From Poriferisodalis sp964484385 (GTDB taxonomy: Bacteria > Actinomycetota > Acidimicrobiia > Acidimicrobiales > Poriferisodalaceae), in NCBI GenBank assembly GCA_964484385.1, contig CAZAFV010000023.1, forward strand, positions 1-42,062: a DNA stretch of 42,062 nucleotides, in the 5' to 3' direction. Numbering within the stretch: the stretch's first letter is position 1; each line of letters begins with the position of its first letter. Shown one piece after another: positions 1 to 8,761 of the stretch. The translations under genes and the position numbers were made by a program. The notes below the pieces were generated by a model. The model had not been told where the DNA came from. It searched no databases and was given only the letters and a program-made list of their open reading frames with translations.

Positions 1-111
1 CCACATCCGATGAACACCATCACGGCCGGTTACACAAAAAACCGGACAGTCCCACAGCCCCACCGTTTGATGCGGCTCCGTTAGGTCACGACGCTGAAGC
101 GTGGCCGAGTC

Positions 112-1107
112 TCACCTGCGCACGTGCAGTCGCTCGGCGAGCCAGGTGGGGGGGAGGGCGCCCTTGTGGGATATGAGGCTGATGGCGCAGCGGGGTGGTG
201 GCTGGGTGGGGTCGGTGGAGTGGGGGGTCATCGAGGTGCGTTTGCCGACGGCTTCGATCAGGTAGGCGGTTGCGTCGGCGGCTTCTCTGGCGGTCGTGTC
301 GCTTGCGCCGGCGGCGGGCGCTGCTGGCACCAAGCCCTTGAGCCGGGCGACTCCTTCGGGCAGATCGGCGAGCAACGCCTCGATGACGGGCATGGGAACC
401 GGTGCATCGAGGACGACAGTCTGCGATTCGAAGAGATCCTCTACCGCGTGCCATCCGGGAGCAGCAGCCCCCTCGCGCGCCGGCCGTTCATGTGCGTTGG
501 CTGCGTCACTGGCTGATCGGGGGCCGAGCAGCACATCGATGGGCACGGCAGCTCGACTGGCGCGGACAACGGTGGAGTCGGGTGAAAGCCCGGCCAGCCA
601 GTCGCACAGGTCGTCGGCCTTGCTGGCATCGTCGAGCAAGTCGATCTTGTTGACCACCAGCAGGTCCGCAGCCGCGAGCTGCATCCGCACGGTGTCAGCC
701 ACCCAGCGGTCGTTGGCTTGGCGTCGCACCTGCTCGGCATCTGCCATCACCACCACGGCATCCAGTCGCAGTCCGGGCGTGTGGCCATAGGCGGCGATCT
801 GGGTCGGGTCGGCGACACCGCTGGCTTCGATGAGCAGGCGTTGTGGGAGCGTGCCCGCTGAGCGGATCTGCATGAGTGCGGCGGCGAACCCGTCGGCGAG
901 CGTGCAGCAGATGCAGCCGTTGGCCAACGTCAGCTTGTCGCTGTCGGCGGCCACGATCAGGTCTTCGTCGATGGAGATCTCGCCGAAGTCGTTGACGATC
1001 ACCGCGATGCGCTCACCCGAGGACCGCAGTACATGGTTCACCAGCGTGGTCTTGCCGGCGCCGAGATAGCCGCCGACGACCGTCACGGGAAGGCGCTGCG
1101 TGTTCAT
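112..1107 (-). CDS. CobW/ZNG1-family GTPase (metallochaperone)
   Basis: This is a 331-residue G3E-family P-loop GTPase of the CobW type, a cytosolic family that delivers metals (zinc, or cobalt for cobalamin synthesis) to client proteins. The Walker A loop GGYLGAGKTT lies at residues 12-21. The family metal-binding motif GCICC follows, with C65, C67 and C68, and then a LLIEASGVADP switch region and a VVNKIDLLDD guanine-specificity motif. The C-terminal CobW_C domain is present but carries an Ala/Gly/Thr-rich insert near residues 255-275. The ATG start precedes the P-loop by only 11 residues, which is normal for the family. The next gene upstream on the same strand is an amidohydrolase, 69 bp away. 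The client metal enzyme cannot be told; amidohydrolases are metal-dependent, so supplying that neighbour is possible but is inference. Confidence 0.88.
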   Translation of the reverse strand: MNTQRLPVTVVGGYLGAGKTTLVNHVLRSSGERIAVIVNDFGEISIDEDLIVAADSDKLTLANGCICCTLADGFAAALMQIRSAGTLPQRLLIEASGVADPTQIAAYGHTPGLRLDAVVVMADAEQVRRQANDRWVADTVRMQLAAADLLVVNKIDLLDDASKADDLCDWLAGLSPDSTVVRASRAAVPIDVLLGPRSASDAANAHERPAREGAAAPGWHAVEDLFESQTVVLDAPVPMPVIEALLADLPEGVARLKGLVPAAPAAGASDTTAREAADATAYLIEAVGKRTSMTPHSTDPTQPPPRCAISLISHKGALPPTWLAERLHVRR

Positions 1108-1176
1108 GTGCCGCTCATCTTGCCCGTGCCCGCGACATCGCCGCGCACCGCCGTGCGCCCGCCGCTGGAGCGGCCC

Positions 1177-2880
1177 TTACGTATCGCTGATCTGCGCAGG
1201 CTGGGGAACGCCGCCGAGCACCGTGCCCCATACCCCGATGTCACGCAGCGCCATGGGGTCGACGCTCAGCGGGTCATCCTCCAGCACTGCGAAGTCGGCC
1301 AGCTTGCCGGCTTCGATGCTGCCGATCTCGGCGTCCATCTTGATCTGGCGGGCGGCCTCGATGGTGATGGCCCGCAGCGCGTCCGGCACGCCGATTCGCT
1401 CGTCTGGTCCCAGCACCTGGCCCGATGCCGTCACCCGGTTGACGGCGCACCATGCGGTGTGCAGATGGCCCAGCGGCGTGATGGGCGAATCGGAGTGGAT
1501 CGAGAAGCTGACGCCGCTGGCCAGCGCGGTGCCACAGGCATCCATCCGCGCCGCACGCTCAGGCCCCACGGTCACGTCCCGATGCTGGTCGCCCCAGTAG
1601 TAGATGTGGTTGGAGAAGATGTTGGCGCACATGCCCAGGGCTGCCATGCGGCGGTACTGGTCGGGCGTGGTGAGCTGGCAGTGCTGCACCGTGTGGCGGT
1701 GATCCCAGCGGGGGTAGCGCTCCAGCACCTGCTCGACGGCTTCGACGAACGCCTCGGTGGCCTCATCCCCGTTGCAGTGACAATGCACGGTCAGACCGGC
1801 CCGGTGGTATGGCTCCACCAGGTCGGCCATCTGGTCGGGCGCCGTCAGCCACATGCCGTTGCCGATGTGCCCCGGCGGCGGCTTGTAGTAGTGGGGCCAG
1901 CTGATGCGAGCCGTGAACCCCTGGATCGATCCGTCCAGGATCAACTTGACGATGCCGAAGCGCAGCTTGTCAGTCTGCTCGCTCTTCAACTTCACGCACA
2001 GCTCGGCGAGCTCGGCCGGGTCGGCAGTCGCGCCGAACAGGTTCGACATCGCCACCATCACCCGCGCCGGGTAGGCGGGATCGCTGGTCACCTTCTTCCA
2101 GTTGCCGAGCTGATCAGGGTCCCAGAGCTGTGTGGTGCCCAAGTCGGTCAGCAGCGTGTGCCCCGCATTGCGAGCTTCGTTCGCGTAGCGCCAGCGGGCC
2201 TGCTCGCTGCGGTTGGCTTTCATCATGTCGGCGAACGCTTCGCCGGCCAGCATCATCCCGGCGGGCTCATGCAGCTCACCGTTGGGCAGTCCGTCACCGC
2301 CCCGGGCCACGCCGGGGCTGGTCGCCGTCTCGTCGATGCCGCATCGGTCCATGAGCGCCGAGTTGATGGTGGCGAGATGCCCGCTGGCATGCAGCACGAG
2401 CGTGGGCCGGTCGCCTGTCACCGTGTCGAGGTGGCGCGCCACGAGGCGCTCACCCGGGAAGTAGATGGGGTCGAGGCCCCACGCCAGCAGTGTCTGGGAA
2501 TCGTCGCTCATGTCCGCTGCGGCCTTGCCCAGCCGTTCGAGCACGTCGACGATCGAGGTGCAGCCCGGCCACAGCAATCCCTGGGGGTCCCGCCGGTCGA
2601 AGTAGCCGACGTAGGTGGAATTCCACAGTCCGCCCGACATGACGTGGCAGTGCGCCTCGATGAACCCAGGCATGAGCACGTGCTCGGCAAAGCGGTTGTC
2701 GATGCGATGGTCGCCCCATGACGCCAGCTCGTCGGTGCTGCCGACACCCAGAATGCGGTCGCCGGCCACTGCCACTGCCTCGCCGAAGGGGAATGCGGGA
2801 TTGATGGTGATGACCCGGCGCGCCGGGTAGATCGTGAACGGCTCGCCGCTCTCGCTGCTGCCGGTGCTGGCTGTTGTCAT
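1177..2880 (-). CDS. YtcJ-like metal-dependent amidohydrolase (amidohydrolase_3)
   Basis: This 567-residue protein belongs to the YtcJ branch of the amidohydrolase superfamily, metal-dependent TIM-barrel hydrolases that cut C-N bonds in amides, imides or formamides. It begins with the small beta-sandwich region (YPARRVITINPAF). The metal-binding HxH signature follows in PGFIEAHCHV, then HCHCNGDEA and VQHCQLTT histidine motifs in the barrel, a SIHSDSPITPL segment with the late catalytic Asp, and a C-terminal 'IEAGKLADFAVLEDDPL' strand typical of the family. No signal peptide is seen, so a cytosolic enzyme is expected. It lies just downstream of a peptide-type importer on the same strand (35 bp gap to the last ATPase gene), so it may act on the imported compound. 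The substrate cannot be read from sequence. Confidence 0.87.
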   Translation of the reverse strand: MTTASTGSSESGEPFTIYPARRVITINPAFPFGEAVAVAGDRILGVGSTDELASWGDHRIDNRFAEHVLMPGFIEAHCHVMSGGLWNSTYVGYFDRRDPQGLLWPGCTSIVDVLERLGKAAADMSDDSQTLLAWGLDPIYFPGERLVARHLDTVTGDRPTLVLHASGHLATINSALMDRCGIDETATSPGVARGGDGLPNGELHEPAGMMLAGEAFADMMKANRSEQARWRYANEARNAGHTLLTDLGTTQLWDPDQLGNWKKVTSDPAYPARVMVAMSNLFGATADPAELAELCVKLKSEQTDKLRFGIVKLILDGSIQGFTARISWPHYYKPPPGHIGNGMWLTAPDQMADLVEPYHRAGLTVHCHCNGDEATEAFVEAVEQVLERYPRWDHRHTVQHCQLTTPDQYRRMAALGMCANIFSNHIYYWGDQHRDVTVGPERAARMDACGTALASGVSFSIHSDSPITPLGHLHTAWCAVNRVTASGQVLGPDERIGVPDALRAITIEAARQIKMDAEIGSIEAGKLADFAVLEDDPLSVDPMALRDIGVWGTVLGGVPQPAQISDT

Positions 2881-2915
2881 CAGGGGTAGGCCTCCTGCGC
2901 CACGCCGGACTGGTT

Positions 2916-3842
2916 CTACGTGGCTTCGGCCACGTAGTGATCGGGTTCAATCTCCACGAGGGTCACGGGGTCGGGGGCGGTGCCGGCTTCGAAGACCGGG
3001 CTGGGCACCTCATCGGTCTGTACCGAGCGGTCGGTCCGGCGGCGAGCCGGATCGGCGATCGGCACTGCGTCGAGCAACCGCTTGGTGTAGTCGTGCATGG
3101 GATTCTCGAAGATGGCGCGGCGCGGACCCAGCTCGACGATCTGGCCGAGGTACATCACGCCCACACGGTGAGCGATTCGCTCCACCACGGCGAGGTCGTG
3201 GCTGATGAACAGGTACGACAGTCCCATCTCTTCCTGCAGGTCCATCATCAGGTTGATGACCTGCGCCTGGATCGACACGTCCAGCGCAGACACTGCCTCA
3301 TCGGCGATCACCAGCTCGGGCCGCAGCGCCAAGGCCCGGGCGATGCAGATGCGCTGCCGCTGACCGCCGGAGAACTGGTGGGGGTACTGCGACATGTCGT
3401 CGGGCGACATGCCGACCCGTCGCAGCAGGTCGGCGACCACATCATTGATCTCGCGCTTGGGCACTGCACGATGGATCTCGAGCGGCTCGGCGATCGCCTT
3501 GCCCACCGTGCGGCGGGGATCCAGGCTGGCGAAGGGGTCCTGGAAGACGATCTGCGCCTTGCGCCGGTGGGGCCGCAGCGCCCGGGGCCCGAGGTTCGTG
3601 ATGTCGGCGCCGTCGAGCCTGATGGTGCCGCTGGTCGGATTGAGCAGGCGGATGATCAGGTACGCCAGCGTTGATTTGCCACAGCCGCTCTCGCCGACCA
3701 CCGCCAGCGTCTCGCCTCGGTCGATATGCAGGCTGACCTGCTCCACCGCGTGCACGCGGGCGCCATGACTGGCCGGGAAATGCTTGGTGAGTGCTTCGAT
3801 CTCGACGATCGGCTCGGCCTCTGCGGCACCGTGCTCCGTCAC
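2916..3842 (-). CDS. oppF: Peptide-type ABC transporter ATP-binding protein (OppF/DppF-like)
   Basis: This 308-residue cytoplasmic ATPase energises the importer encoded by the next four genes. It has Walker A GESGCGKS (residues 50-57), the ABC signature FSGGQRQR (157-164), Walker B LVIADE (177-182), a switch His in FISHDLAVV and the C-terminal oligopeptide-transporter extension (YTKRLLDAVPIADP) that separates Opp/Dpp ATPases from other ABC ATPases. Its ATG overlaps the stop of the preceding ATPase gene by 4 bp, which implies translational coupling. Whether the cargo is a dipeptide, an oligopeptide, nickel or another solute cannot be decided; the symbol denotes the family position only. Confidence 0.9.
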   Translation of the reverse strand: MTEHGAAEAEPIVEIEALTKHFPASHGARVHAVEQVSLHIDRGETLAVVGESGCGKSTLAYLIIRLLNPTSGTIRLDGADITNLGPRALRPHRRKAQIVFQDPFASLDPRRTVGKAIAEPLEIHRAVPKREINDVVADLLRRVGMSPDDMSQYPHQFSGGQRQRICIARALALRPELVIADEAVSALDVSIQAQVINLMMDLQEEMGLSYLFISHDLAVVERIAHRVGVMYLGQIVELGPRRAIFENPMHDYTKRLLDAVPIADPARRRTDRSVQTDEVPSPVFEAGTAPDPVTLVEIEPDHYVAEAT

Positions 3843-4777
3843 GAGTCCGATTCCCCGTCGCTGTCGGCCCCGGCAGCCGCAGCAGCCGCCAGCGCATCGG
3901 GATCAATCAGTTCGAAGCGCTGCGGGGCCTCGACGCCGGCCATCGACCCCAGCCGCGGCACAGCAGCCAGCAGCGACTGCGTGTAGGGCTCGCTGGGCCG
4001 ATCGAAGATGTCCGAGACATGGCCGCGCTCCACCAATCGCGACTGCTGCATCACGACCACCTCGTCGGCGATCTCGGCCACCACGCCCATGTCGTGGGTG
4101 ATGATCAGCACGGCTGCGCCGGTCTCGCGCTGCATCTCGGCGATCAGGGCGAGGATCTGCGCTTGGATCGTCACGTCGAGCGCCGTAGTGGGCTCGTCCG
4201 CGATCAGGATCGCCGGGTCGCAGGCAAGCGCCATGGCGATCATCACCCGCTGGCGCATCCCGCCCGACATCTCGTGTGGGTACTGGTCGATCCGGCGCGC
4301 AGCGTCGGGAATGCGCACCCGGTTCAGCATCTCCAACGTGCGCTCGCGAGCCTCGCCGCGGTTCATGCCACGGTGGAGCCGCAGCGCCTCGCCGATCTGG
4401 CTGCCGACGGTATAGACGGGGTTGAGGCTGGTCAGCGGTTCTTGGAAGATCATCGAGATGCGATCGCCCCGGATCGATCGCATCTGCGGTTCGGGCAGCT
4501 GCAGCAAGTCGTCGACGCTGCCGTCGTCGTGGCGGAACAGCACCTCGCCGCTGCTGATCTCCGCCCGGGTGCCGATCTCGATGAGCCGCATGATCGACAG
4601 CGCCGTCACCGACTTGCCCGAGCCCGACTCGCCGACCACCGCCAGCGTCCCGCCGTCGTGCAGATCGAACGACACGTCGTTCACGGCGATGAACTCGTCG
4701 AAGCCGACGGTCAGGCCCCGAACCCGCAGCCGTGGCGAATCGCCCGGGGCACCGTCGCCGTTCGCCAGATCGCTCAT
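3839..4777 (-). CDS. oppD: Peptide-type ABC transporter ATP-binding protein (OppD/DppD-like)
   Basis: This is the second ATPase subunit, 312 residues. It has Walker A GESGSGKS (residues 49-56), signature MSGGMRQR, Walker B ILIADEPTTALD, and the oligopeptide-transporter C-terminal segment YTQSLLAAVPRLGS. OppD and OppF proteins form a heterodimer on the cytoplasmic face of the permease. The C-terminus ends in an Ala-rich, acidic tail (from about residue 290), longer than usual and probably disordered. The gene starts 3 bp after the OppC-like gene stops and overlaps the OppF-like gene by 4 bp, so the cluster is read as one operon. Confidence 0.9.
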   Translation of the reverse strand: MSDLANGDGAPGDSPRLRVRGLTVGFDEFIAVNDVSFDLHDGGTLAVVGESGSGKSVTALSIMRLIEIGTRAEISSGEVLFRHDDGSVDDLLQLPEPQMRSIRGDRISMIFQEPLTSLNPVYTVGSQIGEALRLHRGMNRGEARERTLEMLNRVRIPDAARRIDQYPHEMSGGMRQRVMIAMALACDPAILIADEPTTALDVTIQAQILALIAEMQRETGAAVLIITHDMGVVAEIADEVVVMQQSRLVERGHVSDIFDRPSEPYTQSLLAAVPRLGSMAGVEAPQRFELIDPDALAAAAAAGADSDGESDS

Positions 4778-4780
4778 CGC

Positions 4781-5710
4781 TCAGCGTCCCCGCAGCTTGG
4801 GGTTGTAGGCATCCTGCAGCCCGTCGCCGATGAGGCTGAAGCTCAGCACGGTGAAGAAGATCGCCAGGCCAGGGAAGGTCACCGACCACCACGCCGTCAG
4901 GAAGTTCCCCCGGTTCAGCCCGATCATCAAGCCCCAGCTCGTGGTGTTGGGATCACCGAGGCCCAGGAACGCCAACCCCGCCTCGAACAGGATCGCCGTG
5001 CCCATGATGAGCGTGGCCGACACAATGAGCGGCGGCAGCGCATTGGGGAACACCACCTTGCGAATGATGCGCCAGTCCGTCGCTCCCACGGCTCGGGCCG
5101 CCCGTACGAACTCGAGGTTTTTCAGCCGCAGGAACTCCGCACGGGTGATACGAGCGATACCCGGCCACGCCACTACGCCGATGGCGAACGAGATCGTCCA
5201 CATCGACGGCTCGAACAGTGCCACCAACACCATCGCGAACAGCAGCGCAGGCAGCACCTGGAAGAACTCGGTGAAGCGCATGAGGGCGCTGTCGAGCCAG
5301 CCGCCGTAATAGCCGGCGAGTGCGCCGATGCTGATGCCGATCACCAGCACCATCGCAGCCGCCATTGCAGCCACCGTCATGCTGGTTGTGCCGCCCCCGA
5401 TCACCCCGGCCAGCACGTCACGTCCCAGATAGTCGGTTCCCAAGCGGGCCTCGGCCAGCTCTCCGGGACCAGTGAGCGGGATGGCCACGATGTCCTTGGG
5501 ATCGTTGTCGTAGATCCGCGGCCCGGCGACCGTCATGAAGACAATCCCGACGAGCATCACCACACCGGCCACTGCCGCCTTGTTGCGCACGAACAGCCGC
5601 AGTGTTTCGCGACCTGGGCGACCCGATCCGCCGTCGCCGCCGGCGCCCAGGCCGGGTGCGACGGGCAGATCGGCGGCGGCCACCTCGCCACGTCCCATCG
5701 CGTCAGACAT
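4781..5710 (-). CDS. oppC: Peptide-type ABC transporter permease (OppC/DppC-like)
   Basis: This 309-residue inner-membrane permease subunit has an N-terminal cytoplasmic stretch of about 30 residues (Gly-rich) and a first helix around AAVAGVVMLVGIVFM. The DppC-type N-terminal domain, including LGTDYLGRDVLAGVIGG, precedes the core permease helices and the coupling EAA loop (RAARAVGATDWRIIRKVVFP) that contacts the ATPases. It ends with the family motif GDGLQDAYNPKLRGR. Its start overlaps the end of the OppB-like gene by 8 bp. It is expected to pair with OppB as the translocation pore. Confidence 0.9.
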   Translation of the reverse strand: MSDAMGRGEVAAADLPVAPGLGAGGDGGSGRPGRETLRLFVRNKAAVAGVVMLVGIVFMTVAGPRIYDNDPKDIVAIPLTGPGELAEARLGTDYLGRDVLAGVIGGGTTSMTVAAMAAAMVLVIGISIGALAGYYGGWLDSALMRFTEFFQVLPALLFAMVLVALFEPSMWTISFAIGVVAWPGIARITRAEFLRLKNLEFVRAARAVGATDWRIIRKVVFPNALPPLIVSATLIMGTAILFEAGLAFLGLGDPNTTSWGLMIGLNRGNFLTAWWSVTFPGLAIFFTVLSFSLIGDGLQDAYNPKLRGR

Positions 5711-6744
5711 TGGAACGCTCCCGCAGCCGGATGCGCGGGTCGATGATCGTGTACAGCAGATCGGTGAGCAGGTTGGCCACGATGACCATCACCGACGACA
5801 CCATCAGCACGCCGAGCAGCACCGAGGTGTCCCGGCGGAGAATCGAGTCGAACGCCAATCGGCCGAGCCCGGGCCAGTTGAATACTGTCTCGACGAGCAG
5901 CGCCCCAGACAGCAGCGCGCCGAACTGCAGACCCACCACGGTCACCACGGGGATGACGGCGTTGCGCAGCGCGTGCTTGTATACGACTCGGCGCTCGTTC
6001 AGGCCCTTGGCCCGCGCCGTGCGCACATAGTCCGACTCGAGCACTTCCAGCATCGACGCCCGAGACAGCCGGCTGTACTGCGCCAGGTAGATGAGGCCGA
6101 GCGTGAGCGCGGGCAGCACCAGGTGCTCGCCCACGTCGAGCACATTCGCGAGCAGGCCCTCGCCGTAGTTCACGTCGTGCCATCCCTGCACGGGCAGCAG
6201 CTTCCAGGCGGAGGCGAACAGGATCACCAGCATGATCCCGGTCCAGAAGACCGGCATCGAGAAGCCCACCAGCGCCAGCACGGTCGCTCCATGGCTGAGC
6301 GGGCTCTCGGGACGGCGCGCGGTGTCTGCGCCTCGACCCGGAGCGTTGCCGTTTCCCCCTCGNNNNNNNNNNNNNNNNNNNNNNNNNNNNNNNNNNNNNC
6401 CCAGCCGCCACGGCAAACGCCAGCGCGGTTCCCACCAGCAGCACGGTGGGCCACAGGCGTTGGAGGATCAGCGACGTCACCGACTGGTTGAAGAAGTACG
6501 AATCGCCCAGGTCACCGGTGGCGACCCGGCCGACATACGACGCGAGCTGCACGATGACCGGGCGGTCGAGTCCGTATTGCGCGCGGATCTCCTCCAGCAG
6601 CTCAGGATCGCCGGCCCCGCTCTCGCCCACGATCACCGTGGCGGGATCGCCCGGCGTGATGTGGATCAGCAAGAAGTTGAGGCACATCACTGCCAGGATC
6701 AGCCCGAGTGCTTGGGCGATCCTGGCAGTGATGGACCTCAGCAT
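5703..6744 (-). CDS. oppB: Peptide-type ABC transporter permease (OppB/DppB-like), interrupted by assembly gap
   Basis: This is the OppB-like permease, read in two halves around a 37-N run. The N-terminal half (from 6744) starts MLRSITARIAQALGLIL and carries the family periplasmic motif HITPGDPATVIVG and the helix WPTVLLVGTALAFAV. The C-terminal half carries LVGFSMPVFWTGIML, the EAA coupling loop RTARAKGLNERRVVYKHALR and the terminal DLLYTIIDPRIRLRERS. The halves are in different frames as drawn: they contain 345 and 660 bases, so the true gap must be a multiple of three and 37 is wrong by at least one base. About 13 residues right after the gap (Gly/Asn/Pro-rich) do not look like a permease and may be poor contig-end sequence. 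An AAGGACGGAG ribosome site precedes the ATG. I treat the gene as intact in the organism. Confidence 0.8.
6363..6399. other. Assembly gap (37 N) inside the OppB-like gene
   Basis: A run of 37 undetermined bases. The flanking reading frames require a gap length divisible by three, so the stated length is an estimate. Confidence 0.99.
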
Positions 6745-6765
6745 GCTCCGTCCTTGGTGAGCGAG

Positions 6766-6796
6766 ATTCCGGCGGTCACCTCGGTGTTGCCGGAAT
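6766..6796 (-). promoter_or_regulatory. Intercistronic stem-loop between binding-protein gene and oppB-like gene
   Basis: A perfect 8-bp inverted repeat, ATTCCGGC (6766-6773) and GCCGGAAT (6789-6796), encloses 15 bases that hold a second small stem (CACC and GGTG). On the minus strand it lies between the stop of the binding-protein gene (6812) and the OppB start (6744), and no U-tract follows. Hairpins at this place in importer operons are known to protect the upstream mRNA or partly stop transcription, so that binding protein is made in excess over permease. That role here is inference. Confidence 0.55.
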
Positions 6797-6811
6797 AGTG
6801 CTCAGTTGCCG

Positions 6812-8590
6812 CTACTCGTCCAGCCAGACCTCGTGCATGGGCGACATCTGCCCCCAGATGTTGTTGGTCGGCGGGTTCATGACCGCTGGGTTGTAGGCCT
6901 GCCAGAACGAGGGCGTGTTCAGGAAGAAGATCGGCATGTCTTCGGCCACGATCTCTTGGAACTCGGCATACAACTCGGCACGCTTGCCAATGTCGAACTC
7001 CTGGCCGGCCGCGTTGAGCAGCGCGTCGACATCGGGGTTGCAGTAGCCCGTGTTGTTCGTCCAGATCACGCCCACCCGGTTGTCGCACAGGTAGGTGCGG
7101 TGCACGCCGATGACCGGATCGCCCCAGTTCCAGACCTGGTTGATGGTCATCTGGTACTCCCCGGCGGCGACTCGTTGCGCCCAGGTCGGGAAGTCGGGTG
7201 ACACGCTCAGTTCAACCTCGATGCCGGCTTCCTCCAGTTGCTGCTGCACATACTCGGCTTGCACCACGAATGCCGGCGGGATGTAGTCGATGGAGAGCTG
7301 CAGCTCTCCTGGGCCGTAGCCAGCTTCAGCCAACAACGCCTTCGCTCGATCGATGTCCTTGTCGTAGTGGTTCACGTTCGGGTTGTGGAACGGGCTGGCG
7401 GCCGCAATGCCGGTCGGCACGGGGAATGTGATCCCCTGGTCGATGACCTCGGAGAGGAAGTCGCGATCGATCGCGTAGGCGATCGCCTGCCGCACCCGCT
7501 TGTCCGAGAGCGCCGGGTCGTTCACGTTCATCTCCAGCCAGTTGATCTGGCCGATGGCTTCGTGGCCCTTGGCACTCACCTCGACGTCGGGATTGTCCAT
7601 CAGACGCAGCACGTTCGCTGACGGGCCCAGCGTCGACGACAGGTGGGTCGTGCCGTTCTCGAGCCCGAGCACGATGGCTGTGCTCTCAGGTGTGATCTCC
7701 ATCACGATCTCGTCCAGGCACGGCGTGCCCTCGATGAAGAAGTCGTCGAATCGCTCCATCCGGATGATCGTGCCCGGCTCGTACTCGGTCAGCCGGAACG
7801 GTCCCGAACCCACGAAGTCCTCGGAGTTGCGGGGGTGGGTCGGCATCTCCTGGCCGTCATCGAAGATGTGCTTGGGGATGATCGGCAGCAGGCCGGGCGA
7901 CATTGCCAGCAGGATCGCAGGGTGCGGCTGGCTCAGGTTGATGACCGCAGTGTGCTCGTCGGGCGTGTCCACGTTGGTCACCGGTGCGTACATCGTCTTG
8001 AACGGGTGATGTGCCTGCACGGTCTGGATCGAGAACGCCACGTCGGCCGATGTGATCGGCATGCCGTCGTGGAATACCGCGTCTTCGACCAGATACAGCG
8101 TCACCGAGAGACCGTCATCGGCGACGTCCCAGTCGTGAGCCAGGTACGGCATGGGGTTGTACTCGGCGTCGTACAGCAGCGGGCTGGCGTTGAGCTGTGT
8201 GCCGGGCACGGCGGTCGCGTAGCCCGACTGCACGGTGCCGTTCAGGTGCCGCGGCACCTGGGTGCTGCCGATGATGAGCGTCCCGCCGACGTTCTGCCCG
8301 CCATTGCACGCAGCAGAGGCCATGTCGTCGGCCATGTCGTCATCGGCCATGTCGTCGTCCATGTCGCCGCTGTCGTCGGCCATGTCGTCGGCCATGTCGT
8401 CATCAGCCATGTCGTCGGTCATGTCGTCGCCGGCATCACCGCCCGAGTCCGCCGCTGCAGTGGTCGCCGGCGCGGCGTCATCGTCGTCGTCACTGCTGCA
8501 CGCAGCAGCGACCAGTGCGAACACCGCTAGCAACGCAACCAGCAGCCGGCCGAAGCTCCGCTGCCTGTCGCGTGTCGTCGTCATCCTCAT
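6812..8590 (-). CDS. Peptide-type ABC transporter substrate-binding lipoprotein (SBP_bac_5)
   Basis: This 592-residue extracytoplasmic binding protein of the SBP family 5 (DppA/OppA type) is the solute receptor of the importer. A twin-basic N-terminus and hydrophobic stretch lead to the lipobox LVAAAC with the lipidated Cys at residue 31. An Asp/Met/Ala low-complexity linker follows to about residue 90, then the SBP_5 domain (LNASPLLYDAEYNPMPYLA; DEHTAVINLSQPHPAIL; VRQAIAYAIDRDFLSEV). The start is ATG at 8590: an AAGGAGG site lies 11 bases before it, whereas a GTG 30 bases further upstream would place this site inside the coding region. As first gene of the importer operon it is separated from the permease gene by a hairpin. 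Ligand unknown. Confidence 0.9.
   Translation of the reverse strand: MRMTTTRDRQRSFGRLLVALLAVFALVAAACSSDDDDDAAPATTAAADSGGDAGDDMTDDMADDDMADDMADDSGDMDDDMADDDMADDMASAACNGGQNVGGTLIIGSTQVPRHLNGTVQSGYATAVPGTQLNASPLLYDAEYNPMPYLAHDWDVADDGLSVTLYLVEDAVFHDGMPITSADVAFSIQTVQAHHPFKTMYAPVTNVDTPDEHTAVINLSQPHPAILLAMSPGLLPIIPKHIFDDGQEMPTHPRNSEDFVGSGPFRLTEYEPGTIIRMERFDDFFIEGTPCLDEIVMEITPESTAIVLGLENGTTHLSSTLGPSANVLRLMDNPDVEVSAKGHEAIGQINWLEMNVNDPALSDKRVRQAIAYAIDRDFLSEVIDQGITFPVPTGIAAASPFHNPNVNHYDKDIDRAKALLAEAGYGPGELQLSIDYIPPAFVVQAEYVQQQLEEAGIEVELSVSPDFPTWAQRVAAGEYQMTINQVWNWGDPVIGVHRTYLCDNRVGVIWTNNTGYCNPDVDALLNAAGQEFDIGKRAELYAEFQEIVAEDMPIFFLNTPSFWQAYNPAVMNPPTNNIWGQMSPMHEVWLDE
8321..8429 (-). repeat. In-gene low-complexity tandem repeat coding for Asp/Met/Ala linker
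   Basis: Imperfect repeats of GGCCATGTCGTC-like units (plus-strand view) encode repeated DDMAD units in the linker of the binding lipoprotein. They are part of the coding region and stay in frame. Such a tract can change length by replication slippage and probably varies between strains (inference). Confidence 0.8.
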
Positions 8591-8761
8591 GAGGATGTCT
8601 CCCTCCTTGGAGGCACCCACCGATCACACGACGACGGGTGCAATTGTTGGTCAGGCCCTGCGAGAGCCTGCGCTACCGTAACCGACGATGTCGTTGCCAT
8701 TGACGGCGACGCGCGCAACCCTCGGCGTGCGGCACGGTGGTGTCAGCAAGGTGATCGGCCG

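Noticed and set aside
8321..8429. CRISPR-like short repeats
   Set aside because: The units are 12-15 bp, in frame and without spacers; they code for the acidic linker of the receptor.
8591..8620. GTG start of the peptide receptor at 8620
   Set aside because: The AAGGAGG ribosome site would fall inside the coding region; the ATG at 8590 is correctly spaced from it.
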